Numbered from the stretch's first letter, positions 1 through 9,079 are shown. The stretch is 64,000 bases of DNA from Bacteroidota bacterium (GCA_025361565.1 JANYKN010000131.1:1-64000); one strand, 5' to 3'. Notes: generated from the sequence alone by a model not told the origin. Numbers and translations: made by a program.

Positions 1-466
1 GTCTGCTGCACTTGGAGTATAGACTGGCAGCAATATTGTTGCATCTGAGAATGTTCCTGTGCCTGATGTGCTCCAAAGTAAAGTTGAATAGTTTGTTGCT
101 GCTACTCCATTTGCTGCAAGTAATGTATAACTCGCTGCTGATGCACATACTTCAGCATCTGTTCCTGCATTGACCGTAGGCACTTTAGTTATAGTAAGAG
201 TCATCGGATCTGTAACAAATGCACAGCTTCCGTTTCCATTGGCCTTAAGCGTCAGTACTACGCTCCCTGCTGTCTTGTCTGCTGCACTTGGAGTATAGGT
301 TGGTAGTAATATGGCATCATTAGCGAAGGTGCCTGTGCCTGAACTCGTCCACTTCAAACTCAAATAATTTGTAGCGGCTACTCCATTTGCTGCCAGTAAT
401 GTATAACTCGCTGCTGAGGCACACATCTCAGCATCTGTTCCTGCATTTGCCGTAGGAGGAGCAGTT
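1..466 (-). repeat. 276-bp tandem coding repeat (92 aa) of the secreted protein
   Basis: The segment starting at 277 (gtctgctgcacttggagtat) repeats the segment starting at 1 with a period of exactly 276 bp, keeping the reading frame. The match is strong over roughly 1-190 against 277-466. Both copies encode NAGTDAE, CASAASYTLLAANG and YTPSAAD. A more diverged relative lies at about 720-1000. The array continues out of the window, so the copy number is unknown. Confidence 0.85.
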
Positions 467-2376
467 ATTGTAACAGAAACAGGGTCAGATAATGGACTTG
501 GACAATTTAGTGGAGCAAGACCATAAACCTTTAATGTATAGCTTCCGGTTTGACTAACCTGATTAAATGTATTTGATAGATTTGTATTTAAGGTAGCAGC
601 ATTTTTATACCATTGGTAGGATGTAATTGCAGGCGGAGTCACTGGATTAGCAGTAAGAGTTACTGATGTTGCTCCGTCGAAGCAGAAAGAAAGAGAGCCG
701 GTGACAGTAATTCCTGGTTTATTAGGAATAGCTGTTATTGTCACCCTCATTTTATCCTGGTGTGCCGGACAAGTGCCCGGGCCAGTTGCTGTGAGGATAA
801 GGTCAACAAAACCTGCTGACTTATCAGCAGTTCCGGGAGTATATATTGCAGGCCATGTAGCATATGTTGGATTGGTAAAAGATCCGTCGCCGGTTGTTGT
901 CCATGTCCCATCGTTTGCAGTATGTAATATGGTTCCGGCCATTGTGGCGGTACTGTTAGCACAAATAGTCTGATTCGGACCTGCTTCAGCAATAGGACCA
1001 TCAACTATTCTTAACCGCGACATTGTAGTCACTGCATTTATGAAAGCAAATGCTGTCCCATCATAAATATTACAGGGACCCCAGTATCTCAATGTAATTT
1101 CAATTACATCCCCAACCGCATCAGGGGAGTAGTTACCTTTATGATAAATAGGATAGGTTGTTACACGCGGAGTAATAAGTGTACCATAACCTGGACCAAT
1201 TGTAGTATTGAACAGATAATTTATAACCGGTCCTTCAAATGGAATAGCATTCCCTGAATTGTCTGTTATCCAGACAGTATCTCCGGGAGCCCTGATCAAC
1301 CCGGTATTTGGAATACCTCTTGTTGCCTGCGTGGAATAAACATATTGAACATACCTTGGACGTATATTGGGCAGTTCTAATTCAATAGTGCTATTGCAAT
1401 CAAAACTAGTTGCATCCGTAAAAATGAAATTGTTTATGTCGTTCCCAATGCAGTATAATGTTGAAGGGGCATCTATTGGAGGGTTTATTCCCAATATCCC
1501 TGTACCAATAACAGGAGGACCATCATCAACTTTATAATTTGGAATTGTTTCGGTTTTTGTGCTTTGAGTTACAAACAAATATGAACCGTCAAACCCATCA
1601 ACAATATAGGGGAACATTCGAATCTTCCACGTACAGTTTGAAGTGTTGCCAGGGTATCCGGAAGGCATTCCAGCAGGTCCATCAGTCATATAAACTTTGG
1701 CATTATACGTTCCAGACCCTACGGGAGAATCTTCTATGTAATATTTCTGTGATTTTGTGGCTTCAACACCTTGTATCCATGTTAAATAAATTATAGGCGG
1801 TGTGTAATTAATACTATTTCGCAGTCGTGCTTCAACAACAATATTTTGTTCACAAACAATGTTTTGTACCGGAGCACAAATATCAAGTGGTGGAATTGCA
1901 CCATAAGATCCACTGCTTATATCGTCTGCAACTGGTCTCCAATTATTAAAAGCACTTATACCTGTAAAATCAGGTTTAGTACCATCTGACATTAAAAAAC
2001 TCCCTACTGCTTTTGAGTATGAGACTTTTACGCTGTTCTTTTCTCCAAATGCTATCGGACCGTTAAGTATTATTTGAACAGAAGATCCAGCAGAATTAAT
2101 TTGGGAGATTATTGCTGCTGTACCTGAAACAGACCACCCCACCTTACTGATATTTAGTCCGGAAGGCACCGCTTTTATAAATGTTAAAATAAGTGTTTTC
2201 TGTCCTAAATCAGTAAACGTGATAGCATAGGTATTCGTTGAAGGAACATCTCCAATAAGAAATGATTGAGAAAACAAACTCCCTAAAGGTAATGATGCAA
2301 TTGCCAGCAAAGAGATTAATTTTCTTGCTTTTATATCAATAATATTCTTGAATTCAAAAAGTGATGACGTTTCCAT
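1..2376 (-). CDS. Large secreted protein with Ig-like tandem repeats (C-terminus beyond window)
   Basis: The frame is open from an ATG at 2376 to the window edge, 792 codons without a stop, so only the N-terminal part is seen. Residues 1-38 form a signal peptide (basic stretch KARK, then a hydrophobic core ending at LGSLFSQ). The next 400 or so residues are beta-rich with no motif I can name. From about residue 459 come Ig/PKD-like domains: one with AGPNQTIC, one with the Ig-like SYQWYKN, then near-identical 92-residue repeats containing NAGTDAE and YTPSAAD. Such repeats are common in Bacteroidota cell-surface adhesins exported by the type IX system, but the C-terminal sorting domain is outside the window, so that is inference. 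The gene is visibly richer in G and C than the polysaccharide genes on its right and is separated from them by a terminator, so it is probably not part of that locus. Confidence 0.8.
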   Translation of the reverse strand, partial: METSSLFEFKNIIDIKARKLISLLAIASLPLGSLFSQSFLIGDVPSTNTYAITFTDLGQKTLILTFIKAVPSGLNISKVGWSVSGTAAIISQINSAGSSVQIILNGPIAFGEKNSVKVSYSKAVGSFLMSDGTKPDFTGISAFNNWRPVADDISSGSYGAIPPLDICAPVQNIVCEQNIVVEARLRNSINYTPPIIYLTWIQGVEATKSQKYYIEDSPVGSGTYNAKVYMTDGPAGMPSGYPGNTSNCTWKIRMFPYIVDGFDGSYLFVTQSTKTETIPNYKVDDGPPVIGTGILGINPPIDAPSTLYCIGNDINNFIFTDATSFDCNSTIELELPNIRPRYVQYVYSTQATRGIPNTGLIRAPGDTVWITDNSGNAIPFEGPVINYLFNTTIGPGYGTLITPRVTTYPIYHKGNYSPDAVGDVIEITLRYWGPCNIYDGTAFAFINAVTTMSRLRIVDGPIAEAGPNQTICANSTATMAGTILHTANDGTWTTTGDGSFTNPTYATWPAIYTPGTADKSAGFVDLILTATGPGTCPAHQDKMRVTITAIPNKPGITVTGSLSFCFDGATSVTLTANPVTPPAITSYQWYKNAATLNTNLSNTFNQVSQTGSYTLKVYGLAPLNCPSPLSDPVSVTITAPPTANAGTDAEMCASAASYTLLAANGVAATNYLSLKWTSSGTGTFANDAILLPTYTPSAADKTAGSVVLTLKANGNGSCAFVTDPMTLTITKVPTVNAGTDAEVCASAASYTLLAANGVAATNYSTLLWSTSGTGTFSDATILLPVYTPSAAD

Positions 2377-2440
2377 GTCAGGTCGTTTTAGTACGAATAC
2401 AAAATGAAGCCACATTGGCTAAAAGTATGACTTAAAGATA

Positions 2441-2474
2441 AGAAAAAAGGTTGCATCTTCTAATGAGCAACCTT
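2441..2474 (-). terminator. Intrinsic terminator closing the polysaccharide operon
   Basis: A perfect 8-bp inverted repeat, AAGGTTGC at 2447-2454 and GCAACCTT at 2467-2474, encloses a 12-nt loop. On the minus strand it is followed by a T-rich run reading TTTTTTCT over 2448-2441. It lies about 70 bp past the stop codon of the leftmost polysaccharide gene (2545) and about 65 bp before the start of the secreted-repeat gene (2376), the expected place for the end of a leftward operon. Confidence 0.75.
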
Positions 2475-2544
2475 CCTTAAAAGTTATGGGTTGTTTTTAT
2501 GAATTACTTGGTCTTAATAGATATTAATTGGGGTGAATTTTTTG

Positions 2545-3303
2545 TTATTGACAACTATACCCACCATCAATTACTAGGTTTGACCCAGTGATCCACTTTG
2601 CCTCATCTGAAAGAAGAAAGATACAGGCATTAGCAATATCCTGAGGAGTGCCAAATCCTAGAGGATGTTTTGATTTTATTATATCTACAGCCCCTTCGGG
2701 TAATTCTGAAAATAACTTTTCTACAAGTTCTGTTTGGATAATGGCGGGACTTATACAGTTAACTCTAATCTTTTTTGCTGCAAGTTCAAGCGCCATAGAG
2801 CGACAACCTGCCAATAATGCTCCTTTACTGGCGCTATATGCTGTTTTAGCGGATTCCCCAACAATTCCCATCACTGAAGAAATGAAAATGTAACTTGATC
2901 CATTTGTGGCGGAATACTGTTTTTTTGATAATATTCTGGCAATCTCAAAACCACTTATAACGTTTGTATCGAATACTACCTGATAATCTGACTTCCGCAA
3001 AGCATTCAATGGACGGGTAATATCAATTCCTGCACAATGGATTAAACCATGAATTTTCCCATATCTGCTTAAGGGTTCTTCTAATTCTTTTTCTATTCCT
3101 TCAATATTCAATAAATCGAAAGATATAACAGAATGATTTCCTGGCTTAAGCTGCTTAAGTGTCTGTAAAAGGTTATTCTGATTACGACCCATTAATATCA
3201 AATTGGCGCCTGACTCTGAGCAAATCTGGCTGCAACTAGCGCCAATACCAGAAGAGGCTCCGGTTATCAGAATGGTTTTATCAATTAAAGAGAATGGGAT
3301 CAT
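2545..3303 (-). CDS. SDR-family ketoreductase (FabG-like)
   Basis: A 252-residue classical short-chain dehydrogenase. It has the NAD(P) motif TGASSGIG (residues 14-21), an N-terminal-half NAG-like element (HCAG, 89-92), catalytic Ser142/143 and YSASK with Tyr156 and Lys160, and the family C-terminus ending in VIDGGYS. It follows an acyl carrier protein and a KASIII-like protein with gaps of 4 and 10 bp. The simplest reading is a 3-oxoacyl-ACP reductase that, with those two, makes a 3-hydroxyacyl group for decorating a sugar. A direct sugar oxidoreductase is the alternative. It is the last gene before the terminator at 2441-2474. Confidence 0.8.
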   Translation of the reverse strand: MIPFSLIDKTILITGASSGIGASCSQICSESGANLILMGRNQNNLLQTLKQLKPGNHSVISFDLLNIEGIEKELEEPLSRYGKIHGLIHCAGIDITRPLNALRKSDYQVVFDTNVISGFEIARILSKKQYSATNGSSYIFISSVMGIVGESAKTAYSASKGALLAGCRSMALELAAKKIRVNCISPAIIQTELVEKLFSELPEGAVDIIKSKHPLGFGTPQDIANACIFLLSDEAKWITGSNLVIDGGYSCQ

Positions 3304-3307
3304 TTAC

Positions 3308-3529
3308 TTAATCTATTTTGTCTTTACCAATAAGCTCCATTAATTTCCTTACGCTCTCAATTCCTATCAAATCTTTTACTTTTACTCTGATTCCAAAATG
3401 TTCATCAAGGAATGACATTAATGTTAACGTCTGTAGAGAGGTAATATGCAGAGGACTACTTTCATCAATTTCACTTTCTTCCAATTCAAGTTCAGCTAAC
3501 AACTTCTTAAAAAAAACTACTTTTTCCAT
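3308..3529 (-). CDS. Acyl carrier protein
   Basis: A 73-residue acidic, helical protein of acyl-carrier-protein size. The segment ITSLQTLTLMSFLDEHFGI matches the helix II region of ACPs. Ser31, in TSL, aligns with the phosphopantetheine serine of the usual DSL; the preceding Asp is replaced by Thr. It sits between a KASIII homologue and a FabG-like reductase, which marks it as a dedicated carrier for a short acyl chain used in glycan decoration rather than the housekeeping ACP. Modification would need a phosphopantetheinyl transferase encoded elsewhere. Confidence 0.75.
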   Translation of the reverse strand: MEKVVFFKKLLAELELEESEIDESSPLHITSLQTLTLMSFLDEHFGIRVKVKDLIGIESVRKLMELIGKDKID

Positions 3530-3539
3530 TTTATATTCG

Positions 3540-4511
3540 TTAAATTAAAATAATTGTAGCTCCCCATGAATAACCCACCCCAAATCCCACTAACAAAACT
3601 TTATACCCTGTTTTGACTAGACCTGTTTCAAGGCAATCCTTTAAAGCAATAGGAATGGTTGCTGATACAGTATTCCCGGTTTCTAGCATATTTAAATAAA
3701 ACTTTGCCGGATCGACTTTCATTTTCTTTCTTAAATATTCAAGCATAAATTTATTGGCCTGGTGGAAAATACAAAAATCGATGGAATCTAATGACTCATT
3801 GTTTTTCAATAAAACCTTTTGGACTAGATCCGGGACAATATCCAGTGTGAAATTAAAAATCTCCGGTCCATTCATAAACAAATAGTTTTCAGGTAAATCC
3901 TGATTACTAAATTCAATATTTCGCATTCCGCCCCTTTTCACAATAAGATTATCCTTTCCGCTGCCATCTGTTCCTAATTCAAATTTATGGATATTCTCAA
4001 TGGAAGAAAAAGAAATTAATGTTGCAGCGGCCCCGTCTCCAAATATACTCCGGTTTGATTTATCAGATGGATGAATATGTTTTGAATATGTTTCAGCCAT
4101 TATTAAAAGTACATTTGAAGCTATATGAGAATTAATCAGGCCCTTAGCAAAGGCCAATCCATAAATGTACCCGGAACAACCAAGATTAAAATCAAATGCC
4201 CCGATATCTTTACGGAGCCCAAGCCTGTCCTGTAAGATACATGCTCCGGTTGGTAAAAAATAGTCTGGACTTTGGGTGCAAAGTATTACAAAATCAACTA
4301 GCTTTTTGTCAAAACCCTCCAGAAGCTTGTTTGCAGCATTGAAAGCTAAGTCGAGTGCTGTCTCGTTTCTTGAAGTAATATGGCGACTCCTGATACCGAT
4401 TTTTTCTTCAATCTTATCTGCTTCCCATTCAGGAAATTCCTGTGACAATTTAGCATTAGATAAAGTGCTTGTTGGTAAATAGTATTCGATTGAATGAATG
4501 TAAGAGCCCAT
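3540..4511 (-). CDS. 3-oxoacyl-ACP synthase III (KASIII/FabH-like)
   Basis: At 323 residues it has normal FabH length. The catalytic triad is visible: Cys112 in NLGCSGYIYG, His250 in FHQANKF and Asn280 in GNTVSATIP, each at nearly the E. coli FabH position. The family reaction is decarboxylative condensation of an acyl-CoA with malonyl-ACP. The ACP and reductase genes directly downstream point to a mini-pathway to an acyl or 3-hydroxyacyl-ACP for transfer to a sugar amine, a known theme in bacterial O-antigen clusters. The acyltransferase gene follows on the other side, at 4521. Confidence 0.85.
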   Translation of the reverse strand: MGSYIHSIEYYLPTSTLSNAKLSQEFPEWEADKIEEKIGIRSRHITSRNETALDLAFNAANKLLEGFDKKLVDFVILCTQSPDYFLPTGACILQDRLGLRKDIGAFDFNLGCSGYIYGLAFAKGLINSHIASNVLLIMAETYSKHIHPSDKSNRSIFGDGAAATLISFSSIENIHKFELGTDGSGKDNLIVKRGGMRNIEFSNQDLPENYLFMNGPEIFNFTLDIVPDLVQKVLLKNNESLDSIDFCIFHQANKFMLEYLRKKMKVDPAKFYLNMLETGNTVSATIPIALKDCLETGLVKTGYKVLLVGFGVGYSWGATIILI

Positions 4512-4520
4512 ATTATATAA

Positions 4521-5078
4521 TTAAGTAATTGGCAATTTTTCTGCTACTATGCTGGCTGGATTTCCTGAAACAATTGAGCATGCAGGAACGTCACTTGCCA
4601 CCGTCGAACCGGCAGATACAATTGCATTTTCCCCGATCGTAACACCTGGAAGAATAAGCGAACGAACACAAATCCAGGCACCTTGCTTAATTATTACAGG
4701 CGATACCCGGGCAGGCGTAACATTCCGAAAATGTCCATAAGGATTTGAGTGCGCAATTATAAAACATTCCGCGGTAATAGACGCATTATCTTCAATATAT
4801 ATAAATTCCGGATAAGCATTATCTATAGTACATTGCATTCCGATGAAAACGTTTTTACCTATGTTGACTCCCCTCCACTTATGAAATTTTATCCGTAAAC
4901 TGTTAAGAGGACAAAAAAACGTAATCCGAAATAGGCAAATATTTACTACTTTTTTCAACAGAAAAACCAATGTGCTCATTCCGCGTCTTCTGGCTGAGTT
5001 CCGGATTGTTTTAAGTAAACTCCCGGAATGATCAAAATACGGAATCTCAATTGCAGGCCTGATTTTAAATTGAGTCAT
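4521..5078 (-). CDS. Hexapeptide-repeat (left-handed beta helix) acyltransferase
   Basis: A 185-residue protein with imperfect hexapeptide repeats (INIGKNVFIG-like, then IEDNASITAEC, LPGVTIGENAIVSAGS) and a closing VSGNPASIVAEK, typical of the maltose/galactoside O-acetyltransferase (WcaF-like) group. The catalytic-type His lies in IIAHSNPYGH. The N-terminal 60 residues are basic and hydrophobic, suggesting membrane association. Its start overlaps the stop of the upstream deacetylase by ATGA (5075-5078), so the two are translationally coupled. It could transfer acetyl or the acyl group made by the KASIII/ACP/SDR trio just downstream; the sequence does not decide this. Confidence 0.75.
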   Translation of the reverse strand: MTQFKIRPAIEIPYFDHSGSLLKTIRNSARRRGMSTLVFLLKKVVNICLFRITFFCPLNSLRIKFHKWRGVNIGKNVFIGMQCTIDNAYPEFIYIEDNASITAECFIIAHSNPYGHFRNVTPARVSPVIIKQGAWICVRSLILPGVTIGENAIVSAGSTVASDVPACSIVSGNPASIVAEKLPIT

Positions 5079-6004
5079 AAAATCAGTTTTGATGAGTAAT
5101 CCCTAATCGTAGTAAAGCAATACTGATTCTTGAAATAGAAATCAAGAAAATCAGTATATAGTGGCAACGCCCTGGCTCCAAGATTTTTTACTTTTAAGTG
5201 ACTACGTAATAAGTCAGCAAAAAAAAATGATATAAAATTACTTGTTCTTCTCTCAATGGTTCTTGGAACTGAGGACTCGTCGATAAATTCATTCGGATGA
5301 ATATCAAAAACCAAAGGTTTATGTGTAGTCTTCGTCTCTATGTGCAATAAATAACGCTGCACTTTTGTTAGCCCCGGGGTTAACCTGAGAGTTGTACCCA
5401 TATATGGTAAAAGAGTCGCGGATAAAGGTATTTCTAAAATTGCCCCTGTGCCTTTTTTTGTAAGATCATTTTGATCAGTCCTGTATGGTTTTCTTGGTGA
5501 CAAGATCCATTTAAATTTGTTAGCGGCCCCAAAGCTAAGAAAAAAATCAAACCTCTGGGAAGGTACCGAGGAATCAATCCTGTAACCGGCTTCTAATAAT
5601 GCTAATGGAGTAAATTTATTGATTCTCAATGCGGGTGCTCTAAAACTTATTACCTCCTGACCTGAAAGATCTTCAAGTATCTTCTTGGAGAGAATAAGAT
5701 GTTGCAATTGTTTGGTATATCCCATAGAATCGAATGTTTCATTTACTTCATGACTATAGCCATGCGAAGCCACCTCATGACCATAAGGAATAACCATTTT
5801 TACAACTTCAGGGTATAATTTTACAATATCGATACAAAAGAAAAATGTGGTTTTTATTTTGTACTTCTCATATATATCAAGCAAAATAGGCATTCCTTCC
5901 TTCCAGACTTTATACCCTGTTTCCGGCCTTAGTTTATTGAAGTATATTGATGTAGTCTCTACATCATTTGTGATTAAGCAATAATTATTCACTAATCTAT
6001 TCAA
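5075..6004 (-). CDS. Polysaccharide deacetylase-like protein (NodB fold)
   Basis: A 309-residue carbohydrate-esterase-4-like protein. Asp14 in TNDVETTS, the metal-ligand pair His81/His85 in SHGYSHE, SFRAPALRIN (motif 3) and DIHPNEF (late His motif) are in order. This is the subgroup without a signal peptide found in polysaccharide clusters, acting on lipid-linked intermediates or nucleotide sugars in the cytoplasm. Coupled by a 4-bp overlap to a hexapeptide acyltransferase, it suggests replacement of an N-acetyl by another acyl group. A 91-bp gap with no recognised signal separates it from the gene upstream. Confidence 0.75.
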   Translation of the reverse strand: MNRLVNNYCLITNDVETTSIYFNKLRPETGYKVWKEGMPILLDIYEKYKIKTTFFFCIDIVKLYPEVVKMVIPYGHEVASHGYSHEVNETFDSMGYTKQLQHLILSKKILEDLSGQEVISFRAPALRINKFTPLALLEAGYRIDSSVPSQRFDFFLSFGAANKFKWILSPRKPYRTDQNDLTKKGTGAILEIPLSATLLPYMGTTLRLTPGLTKVQRYLLHIETKTTHKPLVFDIHPNEFIDESSVPRTIERRTSNFISFFFADLLRSHLKVKNLGARALPLYTDFLDFYFKNQYCFTTIRDYSSKLIL

Positions 6005-6095
6005 AATTTAAACCGTTTTTAATAATTCTTACGGAAAGACATTCGATCAGAAAATGCACTGACAACTACTTACGAATCCAATTTGGATCAGGGCT

Positions 6096-7169
6096 TTACT
6101 TAAATCTAAGCTGACAATCAGGATTTCCCTTCATTTCTGTAAAACTGACTGGATAGTTTTCCACAAACCAGACCAAAAATTTAGTTGGATCTATTGTCTC
6201 CATTTCAATTTGTTTTCTAATTTCAGCAGGGCAAGCTTTATTATCATAGTCTGCTTCTAACTTAATTAATAATTGATCTGCATGACATTGATGTGCATGA
6301 GGATATTTTAGGCATTGTTCGTTTATATTTCCAACCTTCAGAGGATTAATGTAGTAATATCTGATCCCAAGTATACCAGCTTCTGAAGCCATAGTTGCTC
6401 CCTCAGATATCAAAACAGATGCATTTCTAATTAACTCATGTATATCTTCAGGTTTCATATTTGCTTTATATTGATCTAAATAACTATCATTTAAATCATC
6501 CTCAGTAGAAATTAATACCTTACCCTTCTCCGTTAACTTTTTAACTATCTCTCTTTTCTCGCTTAAGGTAATTCTGTTTTTTACATGACTATCATGGTTT
6601 GCCGAATAAGAGATGAAACGAATCAAGGCATATGATCCTCGAGTCAAACTATTTATACCATGATTATTATCAATGGTGTCAAAATAATTTGAATTTAAAT
6701 ATAGTTGCTCAACATAGGCCTTAAAGCTTACCTGCTTTTTGCCCATTTTCTTTTTAAAGTAAAATGGAGTTAAAATAGCAGAACAGAAATTTTTATATAA
6801 AAAATGGTTCGTACTATTATGTTCGGTATCATCAATTATTATCGAAGGGGCACGATAAATGAATGATAAAAATGAACATGGAACTGATGCAAACCCGAGA
6901 AAAATATCAATTTTTCTAAATCTTAAAGCTTTGAAAATTAAGAAAATCGCGTATAATAAATACATAACAGAACGGAAGGCACTGCTTTTCTTAGGTCTTT
7001 TGTTGCGTAAAATATGGGTTATTTTGTATGTGTCTAATAAATCATTAATAATTTTTTGATCACGATTTGTAACTATGAATTGATGTCCTTTCCCCTCCAT
7101 TATTTTAATAAAGTTTTTAAAATAATGAACATGTGCAGGATGGTTAATGTCAATAAATATTGTAATGAT
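6096..7169 (-). CDS. DUF354-family putative glycosyltransferase, apparently with a non-ATG start
   Basis: The body matches the DUF354 family (GT-B-like): GHQFIVTNRD near the N-terminus, IIIDDTEH in the middle and LISEGATMASEAGILG plus a PHAHQ segment towards the end. The first ATG is at 7100, giving 334 residues, but that cuts off the family's conserved N-terminus. In the same frame, codons from 7169 read IITIFIDINHPAHVHYFKNF directly before it. An in-frame TAG sits at 7170-7172, and no ATG, GTG or TTG lies between it and 7100. I therefore place the start at ATC 7169 or ATT 7166, giving 356-357 residues. The asparagine synthase stop is then only 8 to 11 bp upstream. Confidence 0.7.
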   Translation of the reverse strand: MITIFIDINHPAHVHYFKNFIKIMEGKGHQFIVTNRDQKIINDLLDTYKITHILRNKRPKKSSAFRSVMYLLYAIFLIFKALRFRKIDIFLGFASVPCSFLSFIYRAPSIIIDDTEHNSTNHFLYKNFCSAILTPFYFKKKMGKKQVSFKAYVEQLYLNSNYFDTIDNNHGINSLTRGSYALIRFISYSANHDSHVKNRITLSEKREIVKKLTEKGKVLISTEDDLNDSYLDQYKANMKPEDIHELIRNASVLISEGATMASEAGILGIRYYYINPLKVGNINEQCLKYPHAHQCHADQLLIKLEADYDNKACPAEIRKQIEMETIDPTKFLVWFVENYPVSFTEMKGNPDCQLRFK

Positions 7170-7177
7170 CTATTTTT

Positions 7178-9025
7178 TTAGTCAATAAACTCTCTAAACC
7201 ACAATTCCAGATGTATCCACTTCCAGATTTCCTGGGAATAATTATTCTTGCCAAGTAAATGCTTGTTATATTTAATAATGGCAGCTTCAGGGTTAATAAG
7301 TTTCCTCTCTCTAAACGATTTACTTAATAGAATTTCTTCAATAATATTCTTCCAAACAGGTGTCCTGAACCACTCATCCTGAGGGGTTCCAAAACCAACC
7401 TTATCCCGGCGTAATCTAATCTTTTCCGGAACAATACCTTTCATTGCTTCCCTGAGGATTTGTTTTGTCATTCCTCGATTTATAATTAGATCACTTCGGG
7501 TAGCCAGAACCTTCTCTACTAACCTATAATCAAGAAAAGGGACCCTTGCTTCGATAGAAAAGCACATTGAATTTCGATCTTCCCATTTTAACAAATGTTC
7601 CAATTTGAATTCAAAATGATCCATCAGGGCTTCTTTTAGACTATTTGAGCCATACAAATTAGTTGATATATTACTCTTTTTCTTGAATTGTTTTTTAAAG
7701 CCTGGATTTAGTGTCCCATTATCAATAAGGCGAACGCTTGTTCTCAGTCTCTCAGGAAGTATTAAGTAGGAAAATGATTTAATCCCATAGAAACTTCTGT
7801 GTATTATCATATACCTGAGCATTTCTGATAATAATTTACCAATTTTCAGGTTTCGTATCAGATCTTTAAAGAAAAACCCAAAAAAATATTTATAGCCTGC
7901 CAGTTGCTCGTCTGCACCTTGTCCATCTAATGTGACAACTACCTTACCCTTAGCTAATTCCATAACTTTGTACTGTGCATAAGGAGAAGTACTTGGGAAT
8001 GGCTCGCCATGAACTTTAACAAATCGCTTTAAATCCCTTGCTAATGCTTCTGAATTTGGGTTGGTATGGTACATATTACTGAAGGAACCTTTATACTGAT
8101 CTATAAATTCGCTTTCATCTCCAATTTGTCCCTTATCATACACAGCAGAAAAGGTGCTTACCTCAATATGAAGTTTATTTGATATAACTGAAACAATTGT
8201 AGACGAATCTAATCCCCCACTCAGGCAAACTCCCACAGGTACATCACTTCTTAAATGAAGATCCAGTGCTGATGTAAGCATATTTCTAAAATCATCTGGA
8301 CTTTTAAATCCCTCTGCTTTTGAAACTCTTTCTTTTAAATAGTACCATTTTTCGCCACCATTCAACTTTTCTAATAAAGGGGCGCCGGAATGTATCAGAA
8401 ATTTATGACCATGCTGTAACTTCTTTATTTCACTGAAAAATGTACTCTCTGTCTGGTCTGTTCTGTTGAAGATTAAAAAATCAAAAATTGTCTGCTTATC
8501 CGGGGTAGGCTTAATATCAAGCAAGGATAAAAGTGGGGGGATTTCTGAACAAAATGCAAAGTAGTCAGCTGTCTGTAAGTAATAAAATGGTTTAATCCCG
8601 TATCTATCTCTTGCAATGAATATTGTTTTCTTACTTCTGTCAAATATAGCCAGAGCCCACATTCCATTAAATCTGTGCATACAGGCTTCTCCCCAATGAA
8701 TATAAGCATTTAACAGAACTTCGGTGTCACTCTGAGAATAAAATACAATTCCTTCATTTTGAAGCTCTTCACGTAATTCTATATAATTATATATTTCCCC
8801 ATTAAAGACTATAACGTAACGATCATCAGCAGAAATTCGGGGTTGATGTCCCGCACTCGTCAAATCAATAATACTAAGACGTACGAAGCCAAAACCCACG
8901 TTGTTTTCAAGAAAGACACCATCATCGTCAGGTCCGCGATGTTTCATTATTCTCATCATTTCGCGAATAGGCGCTTCTTTTACTATCCTATCGTCAAACC
9001 TTATTATACCACAAATACCGCACAT
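7178..9025 (-). CDS. asnB: Asparagine synthase (glutamine-hydrolysing), polysaccharide-locus type
   Basis: A 615-residue two-domain amidotransferase. Cys2 of MCGICGII is the glutaminase nucleophile; RGPDDDG and FNGEIYNY are glutaminase-domain motifs. The synthetase domain has the PP-loop SGGLDSS (269-275), GQGADE, and the late SIEARVPFLD and KVGFGTP motifs. All key residues are present. In polysaccharide loci such enzymes are thought to amidate sugar-acid or amino-acid substituents instead of making free asparagine. The neighbouring ATP-grasp gene fits an amide-forming decoration pathway, but the substrate is not evident. Confidence 0.85.
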   Translation of the reverse strand: MCGICGIIRFDDRIVKEAPIREMMRIMKHRGPDDDGVFLENNVGFGFVRLSIIDLTSAGHQPRISADDRYVIVFNGEIYNYIELREELQNEGIVFYSQSDTEVLLNAYIHWGEACMHRFNGMWALAIFDRSKKTIFIARDRYGIKPFYYLQTADYFAFCSEIPPLLSLLDIKPTPDKQTIFDFLIFNRTDQTESTFFSEIKKLQHGHKFLIHSGAPLLEKLNGGEKWYYLKERVSKAEGFKSPDDFRNMLTSALDLHLRSDVPVGVCLSGGLDSSTIVSVISNKLHIEVSTFSAVYDKGQIGDESEFIDQYKGSFSNMYHTNPNSEALARDLKRFVKVHGEPFPSTSPYAQYKVMELAKGKVVVTLDGQGADEQLAGYKYFFGFFFKDLIRNLKIGKLLSEMLRYMIIHRSFYGIKSFSYLILPERLRTSVRLIDNGTLNPGFKKQFKKKSNISTNLYGSNSLKEALMDHFEFKLEHLLKWEDRNSMCFSIEARVPFLDYRLVEKVLATRSDLIINRGMTKQILREAMKGIVPEKIRLRRDKVGFGTPQDEWFRTPVWKNIIEEILLSKSFRERKLINPEAAIIKYNKHLLGKNNYSQEIWKWIHLELWFREFID

Positions 9026-9079
9026 CGATTTATAACGAAAAATTTGTAACCCTGTAAAGACAATTAAATATTTGCTTAA

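Noticed and set aside
701-1004. Open frames of 85-90 codons on both strands inside the secreted-repeat gene
   Set aside because: The 792-codon minus-strand frame with signal peptide and Ig-like repeats explains the region; these are other-frame shadows.
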